DNA of 64,000 nucleotides from Mycolicibacterium monacense (GTDB lineage: Bacteria; Actinomycetota; Actinomycetes; Mycobacteriales; Mycobacteriaceae), in contig NZ_AP022617.1 of assembly GCF_010731575.1 (NCBI RefSeq), positions 310,001 to 374,000 of the forward strand. The letters are read 5' to 3'. The translations under genes and the position numbers were made by a program. Below the pieces are notes generated by a model. That model ran no database searches. It was not told the origin of the DNA and saw only the letters and a list, made by a program, of their open reading frames with translations. Positions within the stretch are counted from its first letter, which is position 1; each line of letters opens with the position of its first letter. This document shows positions 46,736 through 55,849 of the stretch, in pieces.

Positions 46736-46784
46736 TCCGGAAAACCTGCTCGTCCGTACTCGTACCCTCCTCGAAAGTCCCCGC

Positions 46785-48398
46785 ATGTCATCGATCGTCT
46801 GTTCCTCCCTGTCGTTCGCCTGGCCCGACGGCACCACGGTTTTCAGCGAGCTGACCGCCTCTTTCGGTGACGGCCGCACCGGCCTGGTCGCGCCCAACGG
46901 TGCGGGCAAATCCACTCTGCTGCGGCTGATCGCGGGGGAGTTGTCGCCGTCGGCCGGGACCGTGAGCGTCACCGGGACACTCGGTCACCTCCCGCAGACC
47001 CTGCCGCTGGCGGCCGACCTCACCGTCGCCGACGTGCTCGGTGTCGCTCCGGTGATCGCCGCGCTGAACGCACTCGCCGAAGGTGATGCCGGTGACGACG
47101 TGTTCACGGCCATCGGCGACGACTGGGATGCCGAAGAATGCGCCCGCGCCCAACTGGACCGGTTGGGGCTCGCGCACGTAGCGCTCGACCGTCGCCTCGA
47201 AACGCTGTCCGGCGGCGAGATCGTCTCCGTGGGCCTGGCGGCGAAACTCCTCGAGCGGCCCGACGTGCTGCTGCTCGACGAGCCGACTAACAACCTCGAT
47301 GCCGACGCCAGGAACGCGCTGTACGCCGCGCTCGACGATTTCGCCGGCACCCTGCTGCTGGTCAGCCACGACCGGGTGCTGCTCGACCGGATGGACCGGA
47401 TCGCCGAACTGAGCCGTGGCGAAATCGTCTTCTACGGCGGCAATTTCACCGCCTACCGGGAGGCGGTGGCAGCCGAGCAGCAGGCCGCCGAAAGCGACCT
47501 CCGCAACGCCGAGCAACAGCTCAAACGCGAGAAGCGTCAGATGCAGGAGGCCCGCGAGCGCGCGGGGCGGCGTTCGAACACCGCGGTGCGCAACCTCGCC
47601 GACGCGGGTCTGCCGAAGATCCTCGCCGGGGCCAGGAAGCGCAGGGCCCAGGAGTCCGCAGGCAGGGCCGACGACGTACACGCCAGGCGGGTGGGTGACG
47701 CCAGGGTTCGGGTCGAGGACGCCGAGCGTTCGCTGCGTGACGACGATGCGATCGCGCTCGACCTGCCCGACACCGAGGTGCCCGCCGGCCGCAACCTGTT
47801 CGCCGGGCACGGGCTCCGCATCGCCCGCGGCGGCCGGGAGCTGTTCGCGGACAACGGAATCGACCTCTCGCTCCGGGGGCCGGAGCGGGCCGCCCTCACG
47901 GGACCGAACGGGGCGGGCAAATCCACGCTGCTGCGGATCATCGCCGGCGCCGTCGAGCCCGACGCGGGTGCCGTGCAGCGCGCCGACGGCCGAACCGCCT
48001 ACATCTCCCAGCGGCTGGACCTGCTCGACGACGACCTGTCGGTGGCCGAGAACCTGGCCCGCTTCGCGCCGGACATGACCGTGACCAGAAGCCGACACCT
48101 GTTGGCGCAGTTCCTGTTCCGCGGTGACCGCATCCATCTGCCGGTGTCGGTGCTCTCGGGCGGCGAGCGGCTGCGGGCGACGCTGGCGTGCGTGCTCTAC
48201 GGCGAACCTGCGCCGCAGCTGCTCCTGCTCGACGAGCCGACCAACAACCTCGACCTGGTCAGCGTCGGCCAGCTCGAATCGGCCCTCGATGCCTACCGGG
48301 GTGCGTTCGTGGTGGTGAGCCACGACGAGCGGTTCCTGGCCCAGATCGGCGTGGACCGGTGGCTTCGCCTGGCCGATGGGGTGCTGGTCGAGAGGTGA
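46785..48398 (+). CDS. ABC-F family ATPase (ribosome protection type)
   Basis: 537-aa cytoplasmic protein with two ABC cassettes and no membrane part. Cassette 1: Walker A APNGAGKST, signature LSGGE, Walker B VLLLDEPTNNLD. Cassette 2: TGPNGAGKST, LSGGERLR, LLLLDEPTNNLD. The linker (about 230-320) is a charged coiled coil (QQLKREKRQMQEARERAGRR) as in ABC-F proteins that enter the ribosomal E site to dislodge antibiotics or regulate translation. It starts at ATG 46785 after a leader of about 100 bases. It is inserted between dapE and the Rv1203c-like gene relative to M. tuberculosis. Which drug, if any, is unknown. Confidence 0.92.
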   Translation: MSSIVCSSLSFAWPDGTTVFSELTASFGDGRTGLVAPNGAGKSTLLRLIAGELSPSAGTVSVTGTLGHLPQTLPLAADLTVADVLGVAPVIAALNALAEGDAGDDVFTAIGDDWDAEECARAQLDRLGLAHVALDRRLETLSGGEIVSVGLAAKLLERPDVLLLDEPTNNLDADARNALYAALDDFAGTLLLVSHDRVLLDRMDRIAELSRGEIVFYGGNFTAYREAVAAEQQAAESDLRNAEQQLKREKRQMQEARERAGRRSNTAVRNLADAGLPKILAGARKRRAQESAGRADDVHARRVGDARVRVEDAERSLRDDDAIALDLPDTEVPAGRNLFAGHGLRIARGGRELFADNGIDLSLRGPERAALTGPNGAGKSTLLRIIAGAVEPDAGAVQRADGRTAYISQRLDLLDDDLSVAENLARFAPDMTVTRSRHLLAQFLFRGDRIHLPVSVLSGGERLRATLACVLYGEPAPQLLLLDEPTNNLDLVSVGQLESALDAYRGAFVVVSHDERFLAQIGVDRWLRLADGVLVER

Positions 48399-48401
48399 GG
48401 G

Positions 48402-49010
48402 TCAGACCTGCTGGGTGGGGGTCGGCGCGTCGGGCCCGCCGTCGCGGTTCTCTTCCACCGGCGCCCTCTCGGACTCGCCCGCACCGGCGGCGCCCGTCGC
48501 CGCCTGGACGATCTGCTGGACTCCCTGCATGACCTGTTGCGGCACCTGCTGCAACCCCTGCACCAGACCCTGCACCGCGCCGCTGCCCTGCTGACCCATC
48601 TGGCCGAGCTGCCCGAGTGCCTGGCCGATCGCTCCCGTCGCACCGGCTGCCGTGTTCGCCCCGCCGCCGCCACTGGCCGGGCCGCCGGGGCCGCCGGCCC
48701 CCTCGATCGCGGCCTTCAGCTTGCCCGCCGAGCGCTCGTCGCCCTTGTCGTAGGCGGCGGCGGCCTTCTGCAGCAGCTCGGCGATCTTGTCACCGCTTCG
48801 GGCGGTGGTCTGCAAAGTGCCCTGCCGCGCACCGAGCAGGCCGGTGAGGGCGTTCTGGACCGCGAAGGCGATCTGACCGTGGGAGGCCTCGACACCCGCG
48901 ACGGTCGGTGCGCCGCCCACGAGCTGCGATACTCCCGCGGCGATCTCGGCATGTGTCTGCGAGAACTGGCGCAGACCATCGGTCTGCACGAACAGCGGCC
49001 CACCGGTCAT
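48402..49010 (-). CDS. EspC-like ESX secretion-associated protein (Rv1203c-like)
   Basis: 202-aa protein with an N-terminal helical region of EspC/DUF2580 type (LFVQTDGLRQFSQTHAEIAA, then GVSQLVGG) and a Gly/Ala/Gln-rich C-terminus (GAIGQALGQLGQMGQQGSG). The helix ends in AAAAYDKGDE, which contains YxxxD, the general type VII secretion signal. ATG 49010. Position and size fit Rv1203c. It lies 45 bases downstream of the large ATPase on the same strand. Export by an ESX system is inferred from the fold and motif. Confidence 0.75.
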   Translation of the reverse strand: MTGGPLFVQTDGLRQFSQTHAEIAAGVSQLVGGAPTVAGVEASHGQIAFAVQNALTGLLGARQGTLQTTARSGDKIAELLQKAAAAYDKGDERSAGKLKAAIEGAGGPGGPASGGGGANTAAGATGAIGQALGQLGQMGQQGSGAVQGLVQGLQQVPQQVMQGVQQIVQAATGAAGAGESERAPVEENRDGGPDAPTPTQQV

Positions 49011-49055
49011 GGGGTCAGTTTAAGTGCCGCCGGGTGGGGCGGACGGCGGCAAAAC

Positions 49056-51128
49056 TCAGGCCCGCACGGCGTCGGCCTGCCGCTCGGCATCGGCGGCCGA
49101 GCCCTGCAGGCCTATCGCAGCGAACGCCCCGGCGGCCTCGTCCAGCCCGACCGGGTCCGCCGCCGTGAACGCCCTGGCGTGCAGGAGTGCGATCCGCCCG
49201 AACTCACAGTCGACGCCGAGGCGGGCCATGTGGTCGGCCGCGCGCGCATCACCCAGGCGCACCGCGACGTGCAAGGCCCGTAGCGCCACCGCCAGCTGAC
49301 CACCCCGCTCGGCGGTGCGCGCCGCATCGCGGGCCGCGGCGACCGCGCCGTGGGTGTCGCGGCGCGCCGACATCGTCCAGGCCCGGCCGAGCCCGAGTTC
49401 GGGAGCGAACAGCATCGACTTGAGTCCGTGCCGAGACTCCGCGCGGGCCAACGCTTTACCGGCCTCGACGGCGGCGCCCCGCTCGCCCAGCGCCTGCGCG
49501 AGGAGCATCCACGCCAACGGGCCCCACGAATAGCCCGTCGGTGCGAGGGCCGCTGCCGCGTCACGCAGCAGCGCCGCCGCGCCGTCCACGTCGCCGCGGG
49601 CGATGAGCACGTCGGCGATCAGCACCTCGCCGATCGCCCGCCCCGGCTGCTGCAGTTCGGCGAATTCGGTGATCCGCCGGGCCAGTTCCTGTGCGCGGTC
49701 CAGCTCACCGGACATCATCAGCGCCGTCGTCTGCCCGAATCCGGTGGTGAAGCGCAGCAGGCCGGGGTGATCGGCGGCCGCGGCCCGCTCCGCCAGCGCG
49801 TCGACCTCGAGGAACCGGCCCATCCGGGCGCAGCTGAGGGCCGCGGCGGCGGCCGCCCACCCGATCGCCGTGTCATCGGCGTCCGCGGAGTCGAGCACCT
49901 CGGAGGCGATCTCCACCGCCCGGGCCGGGGTACCCGCGTTCATCGCGAAGGTCGACGACAGCGCATCGATCGTCGTCCTGGCGGCCGGGTTGACCACCTG
50001 GTTGCGCACCGTGCGCAGGAACGCCGTCGCCCGTTCGGGTTCCGAGAGCATCCAGAACCGGTTCGCCGCGCACGGCAACGCCCACGCCATCAGGTCGCCC
50101 TCGTCGAGCGCGGCTTCGTCGACCGCGGCGAGCACCTCGTCGGCTTCGCGTCCGCGGCCCTGCCAGCCGAGCGCGTAGCCCAGCGCCAACCGGGCCCGCA
50201 GCTCACCCGAATCCTGCAGCGCCGCGCGCGCCAGGCGCTCACTCAGCCGGAGGTCACCGAGCCGCAGCGCCTCCTCGGCGGCGGCCGTCAACTCCGCGGC
50301 GGGCACGTCGTGGTCGCAGTCGAGCGCCATCGCCGCCACCTGCAGCCGCTCCAGGACGCCGGTCGGTCGGGCTGCCCACAGCCGCGCGACGACCTCGGTG
50401 CGCAGCCTGCGCAGGTCCGGTCCGCCGATCCGGTCCCGGACGGCATCGACGAACAACGGATGTCCCGCGTGCACCACGTCACCCTCGACGGCGACCGCAC
50501 CCGCAGCCGTCGCCGCCACCACGGCCTCGTCACCGGCCAGCGCACGCAACTCGGCCGCCGGCAGCGGATCGCAGACCGCCAGGTACTCCAGTGCGTGCCG
50601 CGCCGGCGCCGGGAGATCGGCGATGAAGGACTCGACCTGCGCCGCGACCCGGGTGTCGTCGTGCCCCGGCGGTTGCAGGTCGATGCGGGCCAGCAGATCG
50701 TCCTCCCACAGTGCCGCGAGCGGCGCGGGCACCGGCGTCCCGGCGGCCACCGACACCACCAGGCTCGCGGTGCCGGTCAGCCCGAGCTGATACAGCAGGG
50801 TCGCCGACAACGGGTCGAGCAGATGCGCGTCGTCGACGTAGAGCACCTGATCGCGCAGTCTCTCGCGCGCCGCGCGCACGATCGCCGCCGTCTTGCCGGT
50901 GGCCGGGATGTCGATCAGACGGCGGAACGCGCCGAACGGGATGGCGGCGTCGAAGGCGGTTCCCGTGACCGACCCGCCCGGCCCCAGGCGCTCGGCGGCT
51001 GCCCGCAACAACGTCGTCTTACCCACCCCGGCCGGGCCGATGACCACGGCGCCGGAGCGCGTGCGGACGCCCGCCTCGATGGATTCCAGTGCCGGTTCGT
51101 GCGGCGCCACAACCCAGTCGACAGGCAC
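49056..51128 (-). CDS. Large STAND-type ATPase, LuxR-like without DNA-binding domain (Rv1204c-like)
   Basis: 690-aa cytoplasmic protein: an N-terminal AAA/STAND ATPase domain with Walker A GPAGVGKTT (about residues 31-39) and Walker B QVLYVDDAHLL, then about 450 residues of TPR-like helical repeats (LGYALGWQGRGREADEVLAA is typical). MalT/LuxR relatives end in an HTH; here the C-terminus (GIALLHARAF-like helices to ADAERQADAVRA) has none. Corresponds to Rv1204c. GTG-type start at 51128. It is divergent from the LOG gene with 26 bases between. The role is unknown; the TPR part suggests a signal-transducing scaffold. Confidence 0.82.
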   Translation of the reverse strand: MPVDWVVAPHEPALESIEAGVRTRSGAVVIGPAGVGKTTLLRAAAERLGPGGSVTGTAFDAAIPFGAFRRLIDIPATGKTAAIVRAARERLRDQVLYVDDAHLLDPLSATLLYQLGLTGTASLVVSVAAGTPVPAPLAALWEDDLLARIDLQPPGHDDTRVAAQVESFIADLPAPARHALEYLAVCDPLPAAELRALAGDEAVVAATAAGAVAVEGDVVHAGHPLFVDAVRDRIGGPDLRRLRTEVVARLWAARPTGVLERLQVAAMALDCDHDVPAAELTAAAEEALRLGDLRLSERLARAALQDSGELRARLALGYALGWQGRGREADEVLAAVDEAALDEGDLMAWALPCAANRFWMLSEPERATAFLRTVRNQVVNPAARTTIDALSSTFAMNAGTPARAVEIASEVLDSADADDTAIGWAAAAAALSCARMGRFLEVDALAERAAAADHPGLLRFTTGFGQTTALMMSGELDRAQELARRITEFAELQQPGRAIGEVLIADVLIARGDVDGAAALLRDAAAALAPTGYSWGPLAWMLLAQALGERGAAVEAGKALARAESRHGLKSMLFAPELGLGRAWTMSARRDTHGAVAAARDAARTAERGGQLAVALRALHVAVRLGDARAADHMARLGVDCEFGRIALLHARAFTAADPVGLDEAAGAFAAIGLQGSAADAERQADAVRA

Positions 51129-51154
51129 CGCCGGATTGTAGGACCGTCTAGGTT

Positions 51155-51721
51155 GTGCGTGTGCCCGATCGACCCGACCGCCCGTGGGCGGTCTGTGTGT
51201 ACTGCGCCTCCAGCCCGACCGACGAGAGGTTGCTGAGCCTGGCCGCTCGCGTCGGAGAGGCGATCGCCGACCGCGGCTGGACGCTGGTTTCCGGCGGCGG
51301 GAACGTTTCCGCGATGGGCGCCCTCGCCCACGCCGCCAGGGCGCACGGCGGCCGGACGGTCGGGGTGATCCCCAAGGCGCTGGTGCACCGGGAGGTCGCC
51401 GACGTCGACGCCGACGAGCTCGTCGTCACCGACACCATGCGTGAGCGCAAACAGGTGATGGAGGACCGCGCCGACGCGTTTCTGTCATTACCCGGGGGCA
51501 TCGGCACACTCGAGGAATTTTTCGAAGCCTGGACTGCCGCGTATTTGGGTATGCATGACAAGCCGGTGGTGATGCTCGATCCGATCGGTCACTACGAGGG
51601 TCTGCTGGCCTGGTTGCACGGTTTGGTCGACAGCGGTTACGTCGCCCGCAGTGCGCTGGACCGGTTGATCGTCGTCGACAACATCGACGAGGCGATGGCA
51701 GCGTGCGCCCCTCGCCTCTGA
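51155..51721 (+). CDS. LOG-family cytokinin riboside 5'-monophosphate phosphoribohydrolase (Rv1205-like)
   Basis: 188-aa Rossmann-like enzyme of the LOG family with both signature motifs, SGGGNVSAMG and PGGIGTLEEFFE, plus the catalytic Arg/Glu region DTMRERKQVM. It releases free cytokinin or another base from a nucleoside monophosphate. In M. tuberculosis Rv1205 is this enzyme and is degraded by the proteasome. GTG at 51155; a second GTG at 51161 is also possible. Adjacent fadD6 follows with about 50 bases between. Confidence 0.93.
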   Translation: MRVPDRPDRPWAVCVYCASSPTDERLLSLAARVGEAIADRGWTLVSGGGNVSAMGALAHAARAHGGRTVGVIPKALVHREVADVDADELVVTDTMRERKQVMEDRADAFLSLPGGIGTLEEFFEAWTAAYLGMHDKPVVMLDPIGHYEGLLAWLHGLVDSGYVARSALDRLIVVDNIDEAMAACAPRL

Positions 51722-51773
51722 GTGAGCGTGGTTAGGTGGTGCGCACGCACGACGATCGGAGGGGTTGCACCAC

Positions 51774-53552
51774 ATGAGCGACGAGAAATCGGGGACTCGT
51801 AGCAGCGTCGGTTTGCTGGACATCGCCGCGAGGTTGCCGGGGTTCCTCATGGACGTGCCGACGATCCTGGGCGGCGTCGTCACCGGGTTCGGGGCCAGGC
51901 CGTCGGCGAAGACGTCGATCGGCAAGGTCTTCCAGGAGCGGGCCGCCAAGTACGCCGACAAGACCTTCCTCAGGTTCGAGGACCGCGACATCTCCTACCG
52001 GGAGGCCAACGAGACGGTCAACCGCTACGCCGCCGTACTGGCCGACCGCGGAGTCGGCCGCGGTGACGTCGTGGCGATCATGCTGCGCAACTCACCCGAA
52101 CCCGTGCTGCTCATGCTGGCGGCCGTCAAATGCGGCGCTATCTCCGGGATGCTCAACTTCCACCAGCGCGGCGACGTGCTCAAGCACAGCCTCGGCCTGC
52201 TCTCGGCCAAGGTCGTGATCGCCGACCCCGACTTCGTCGACCCGATCAAGGAATGCGGCGCCGACACCGACGGTCTGCTGACGATCGAGGAGTTCGAGGA
52301 GCTCGCGGAGGGCGCCCCGACCGACGACCCGGAATCGGCGTCGGCCGTCCTCGCCAAGGACAAGGCGTTCTACATCTTCACCTCGGGCACCACCGGGATG
52401 CCGAAGGCCAGCGTGATGACGCACTACCGCTGGCTGCGCGCACTGGCCGGCTTCGGCGGGCTCGGTGTGCGGCTGAGCAGCAAGGACACCATGTACTGCT
52501 GCCTGCCGCTGTACCACAACAACGCGCTGACGGTGGCGCTGTCGTCGGTGCTGAACTCCGGCGCGACACTCGCGCTGGGCAAGTCGTTCTCGGCGTCGAA
52601 GTTCTGGGACGACGTCATCCGTTACGACGCCACCGCATTCGTCTACATCGGTGAGATCTGCACCTACCTGCTCAACCAGCCGAAGAAGGACACCGACCGC
52701 AAGCACAAGGTCCGCGTCATCGCGGGCAACGGTCTGCGCCCGGCGATCTGGGACGAGTTCACCAACCGGTTCGGTATCGACCGGGTGTGCGAGTTCTACG
52801 CCGCCAGCGAGGGCAACACCGCCTTCGTCAACGCCCTCAACGTCGACAAGACCACCGGCATGTGCCCGACCCCGGTCGCGTTCGTCGAATACGACGGCGA
52901 CTCGGGAGATCCGGTCCGCGACGAGAAGGGCCGGGTCAAGAAGGTCCGCACGGGTGAGCCGGGGCTGCTGTTGAGCAAGGTCAGCAACTTCCAGCCCTTC
53001 GACGGCTACACCGACGAGAAGGAGTCCGAGAAGAAGCTCGTTCGCGACGCCTTCAAGGACGGCGACGTGTGGTTCAACACCGGCGACCTGATGCGCTACC
53101 AGGGTCTCGGGCACGCTGCGTTCGTCGACCGCCTGGGCGACACCTTCCGGTGGAAGGGGGAGAACGTCGCCACCACCGAGGTCGAGGCGGCGCTGTCGTT
53201 GGACCCGACGGTGGACGAGTGCACGGTCTACGGCGTCGAGGTGGAAGGCGCAGGCGGCCGGGCGGGTATGGCGGCGATCAAGCTCAACGAGGGCTGCGAC
53301 TTCGACGGCAAGACGCTGGCGCAGACCCTCTACGACCGGCTGCCCTCGTACGCCGTACCGCTGTTCGTCCGCGTCGTCGGCGAACTCGAGCACACCTCGA
53401 CCTTCAAGAGCCTCAAGGTCGACCTGCGCAAGGAGGGCCACGGCAGCCACATCGAGGATCCGCTGTACGTGCTCAAGAGCCGCGACGAGGGCTACGTCGA
53501 GTACTACGACGAGTACGCCGAAGAGGTCAAGGAAGGCAAGAAGCCGAAGTAG
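51774..53552 (+). CDS. fadD6: Long-chain-acyl-CoA synthetase FadD6
   Basis: 592-aa FATP/ACSVL-type acyl-CoA synthetase. P-loop FTSGTTGMPKASV (about residues 205), CEFYAASEGNTAF, and the adenylation signature NTGDLMRYQGLGHAAFVDR then LGDTFRWKGENVATTEVE. The ATG at 51774 (SDEKSGTRSSVG) is preferred over upstream codons because GGAGGGG lies nine bases before. FadD6 in M. tuberculosis (Rv1206) activates a broad range of fatty acids and may couple uptake to lipid storage. It is followed by an imperfect hairpin. Confidence 0.95.
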   Translation: MSDEKSGTRSSVGLLDIAARLPGFLMDVPTILGGVVTGFGARPSAKTSIGKVFQERAAKYADKTFLRFEDRDISYREANETVNRYAAVLADRGVGRGDVVAIMLRNSPEPVLLMLAAVKCGAISGMLNFHQRGDVLKHSLGLLSAKVVIADPDFVDPIKECGADTDGLLTIEEFEELAEGAPTDDPESASAVLAKDKAFYIFTSGTTGMPKASVMTHYRWLRALAGFGGLGVRLSSKDTMYCCLPLYHNNALTVALSSVLNSGATLALGKSFSASKFWDDVIRYDATAFVYIGEICTYLLNQPKKDTDRKHKVRVIAGNGLRPAIWDEFTNRFGIDRVCEFYAASEGNTAFVNALNVDKTTGMCPTPVAFVEYDGDSGDPVRDEKGRVKKVRTGEPGLLLSKVSNFQPFDGYTDEKESEKKLVRDAFKDGDVWFNTGDLMRYQGLGHAAFVDRLGDTFRWKGENVATTEVEAALSLDPTVDECTVYGVEVEGAGGRAGMAAIKLNEGCDFDGKTLAQTLYDRLPSYAVPLFVRVVGELEHTSTFKSLKVDLRKEGHGSHIEDPLYVLKSRDEGYVEYYDEYAEEVKEGKKPK

Positions 53553-53556
53553 CGGC

Positions 53557-53605
53557 GATTCGGGCGTGGTTGGTCGCGCCCACCGCGACCGAACACGCCG
53601 AAATC
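53557..53605. repeat. Imperfect two-tier hairpin after fadD6
   Basis: Inner arms GGTCGCG (53572-53578) and CGCGACC (53584-53590) are perfect; outer arms GATTCGGGCGT and ACGCCGAAATC (ending 53605) pair with two mismatches. It starts five bases after the fadD6 stop and has the same build as the hairpins at 6406 and 27575. Confidence 0.6.
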
Positions 53606-53627
53606 ACCCCGCCCGTAGCCTGGCAGG

Positions 53628-54503
53628 GTGGAGTCGACCTTCTGCGGACGTCCGGTCGCCGGTGACCGCGCCATGATCATGGCGATCGTGAACCGGACGC
53701 CGGACTCGTTCTACGACCGGGGCGCGACGTTCACCGACGAGGCCGCCAAATCCGCCGCCTATCGCGTCGTCGAGGACGGGGCCGACGTGGTCGACGTCGG
53801 CGGGGTCAAGGCCGGTCCGGGTCAGACCGTGGGCGCCGACGAGGAGATCGCCCGCGTCGTGTCGTTCATCGAATGGCTGCGCGGCACGTTCCCCGACGTG
53901 GTGATCAGCGTCGACACCTGGCGGGCCTCGGTGGCCAAACAGGCCTGCGCCGCCGGCGCCGATCTGATCAACGACACCTGGGGCGGTAGCGACCCCGGAC
54001 TGCCCGAGGTCGCCGCCGAGTTCAACGCCGGGCTGGTCTGCTCCCACACCGGGGGAGCGGTGCCACGCACCCGCCCGTTCCGCGTCAACTACGGCATCAC
54101 CGAACGCGGCGTGGTCGACGACGTCATCGCCGAGGTCACCTCGGCGGCGGAGCGGGCGGTCGCCGCGGGCGTCGCGCGGGACCGGATTCTCATCGATCCG
54201 ACGCACGATTTCGGCAAGAACACTTACCACGGTCTTAGTTTGTTGCGGCACGTGGAAGAGCTTGTAAAAACTGGATGGCCGGTCCTGATGGCGCTGAGCA
54301 ACAAGGATTTCGTCGGGGAGACTCTGGGTGTGGGTTTGACTGAACGCCTCGAGGGCACCCTCGCAGCAACCGCGCTGGCAGCGCACGCCGGTGCGGCGAT
54401 GTTCCGGGTGCACGAGGTCGGGCCCACTCGGCGCGTACTGGAGATGGTCGCGTCGATCCAAGGCGTGCGTCCGCCGACGCGCACGGTGAGGGGACTGGCA
54501 TGA
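53628..54503 (+). CDS. folP2: DHPS-like protein FolP2
   Basis: 291-aa TIM-barrel homologue of dihydropteroate synthase (MAIVNRTPDSFYDRGATF, DVVDVGGVKAGPG, DLINDTWGGS). The Rv1207 protein has been reported to lack DHPS activity. Here some substrate residues differ from FolP1: NRTPDSF stands where FolP1 has NVTDDSF, VGG-VKAGPG where FolP1 has VGGESTRPG. GTG at 53628. It overlaps gpgS by four bases, so it is translationally coupled to glucosyl-3-phosphoglycerate synthesis rather than to folate genes; its role is therefore open. Confidence 0.92.
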   Translation: MESTFCGRPVAGDRAMIMAIVNRTPDSFYDRGATFTDEAAKSAAYRVVEDGADVVDVGGVKAGPGQTVGADEEIARVVSFIEWLRGTFPDVVISVDTWRASVAKQACAAGADLINDTWGGSDPGLPEVAAEFNAGLVCSHTGGAVPRTRPFRVNYGITERGVVDDVIAEVTSAAERAVAAGVARDRILIDPTHDFGKNTYHGLSLLRHVEELVKTGWPVLMALSNKDFVGETLGVGLTERLEGTLAATALAAHAGAAMFRVHEVGPTRRVLEMVASIQGVRPPTRTVRGLA

Positions 54504-55504
54504 CTGTTATTTCGCGGTTACCGGAACTGGAGACACCAGAACTGCACTCCGCCGACGCGATCGCGCGGCACCGCTGGTTCGACACCCACAGTTGGAACCG
54601 TCCGACGTGGACGATCGCCGAACTCGAGGCCGCCAAGGCCGGGCGCACCGTATCGGTGGTCCTGCCCGCGCTCAACGAGGAGGAGACCGTGGCCGGGGTG
54701 ATCGAGACGATCACCCCACTGCTCGGCGGTCTGGTCGACGAGCTGATCGTGCTGGACTCCGGCTCCACCGACGACACCGCGATCCGGGCCCTGGCCGCCG
54801 GGGCGCGGGTGGTCAGCCGGGAGACCGCGCTGCCCGAGGTGGCGCCGCAACCCGGTAAGGGCGAGGTGCTGTGGCGCTCGCTGGCCGCGACGACCGGCGA
54901 CGTCATCGCCTTCGTCGACTCCGATCTGCTCGACCCCGATCCGATGTTCGTGCCGAAACTGCTCGGCCCGCTGCTGCTCACCCCGGGTGTGCACCTGGTC
55001 AAGGGCTTCTACCGGCGCCCGCTCAAGGTGAGCGGGCGTGAGGACGCCAACGGCGGCGGCCGCGTCACCGAACTGGTGGCCCGCCCACTGCTGGCGTCGC
55101 TGCGGCCCGAGCTGACCTGCCTGCTGCAACCGCTGGGCGGCGAGTACGCCGGCACCCGCGAACTGCTGACCTCGGTGCCGTTCGCACCCGGATACGGCGT
55201 GGAGATCGGCCTGGTGGTCGACACCTACGACCGGCTGGGCCTCGACGGCATCGCCCAGGTCAACCTCGGCGTGCGCACCCACCGCAACCGTCCGCTGACC
55301 GAACTGGCGTCGATGAGCCGTCAGGTCATCGCGACGCTGATGTCGCGGGTCGGCGTCGGTGACTCCGGTGTGGGGCTCACCCAGTTCTTCGCCGACGGGG
55401 AGGGCTTCACCCCGCGGGCGTCGGGCGTCTCGCTCGAGGACCGGCCGCCGATGGCCACGCTGCGACCCCTGAGCGCCGGCGCGAAGAGCCGCCAGTCCCG
55501 CTGA
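54500..55504 (+). CDS. gpgS: Glucosyl-3-phosphoglycerate synthase GpgS
   Basis: 334-aa GT81 glycosyltransferase that transfers glucose from NDP-glucose to 3-phosphoglycerate, the first step of methylglucose lipopolysaccharide (MGLP) synthesis. GT-A fold with VVLPALNEEETVAGVIET at the N-terminus and metal site D140-S141-D142 in FVDSDLLDPDP. QPGKGEVLWRSL and EVAPQPGKG hold the nucleotide. ATG overlaps the folP2 stop by four bases. Corresponds to Rv1208. Confidence 0.96.
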   Translation: MTVISRLPELETPELHSADAIARHRWFDTHSWNRPTWTIAELEAAKAGRTVSVVLPALNEEETVAGVIETITPLLGGLVDELIVLDSGSTDDTAIRALAAGARVVSRETALPEVAPQPGKGEVLWRSLAATTGDVIAFVDSDLLDPDPMFVPKLLGPLLLTPGVHLVKGFYRRPLKVSGREDANGGGRVTELVARPLLASLRPELTCLLQPLGGEYAGTRELLTSVPFAPGYGVEIGLVVDTYDRLGLDGIAQVNLGVRTHRNRPLTELASMSRQVIATLMSRVGVGDSGVGLTQFFADGEGFTPRASGVSLEDRPPMATLRPLSAGAKSRQSR

Positions 55505-55537
55505 GGTCTGTCACACCGGTCAGGCAGTATCGGTGTC

Positions 55538-55849
55538 GTGACGCTGATACTGCTTTACCTGGTGGTCCTCGTCCTGGTGGGCGTCGTGCTGTTCGGGGTC
55601 GGCAGCGTGCTGTTCGGCCGCGGGGAGTCGCTGCCGCCACTGCCACGCGCCACCACCGCGACGGTGCTGCCGGCCTCCGGCGTCACCGGCGCCGATGTCG
55701 ACGCGGTGAAGTTCACGCAGACGCTGCGCGGCTACAAACCCGGCGAGGTCGACTGGGTGCTCGACCGGCTCGGTCAGGAGATCGACGCGCTGCGCGGTGA
55801 ACTGGCCGCGGTGCGCGCCGCCGCGGAGCTGGCCGAGGAGTCCCCGTGA
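55538..55849 (+). CDS. DivIVA-domain-containing membrane protein (Rv1209-like)
   Basis: 103-aa protein with an N-terminal membrane helix (MTLILLYLVVLVLVGVVLFG) and a C-terminal DivIVA-type motif (VKFTQTLRGYKPGEVDWVLD, then RLGQEIDALRGEL) that would form a coiled coil. It matches Rv1209 in place. GTG at 55538; its stop overlaps the tagA start by four bases. Such short DivIVA-domain proteins are thought to help localise envelope machinery at the pole (inference). Confidence 0.88.
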   Translation: MTLILLYLVVLVLVGVVLFGVGSVLFGRGESLPPLPRATTATVLPASGVTGADVDAVKFTQTLRGYKPGEVDWVLDRLGQEIDALRGELAAVRAAAELAEESP

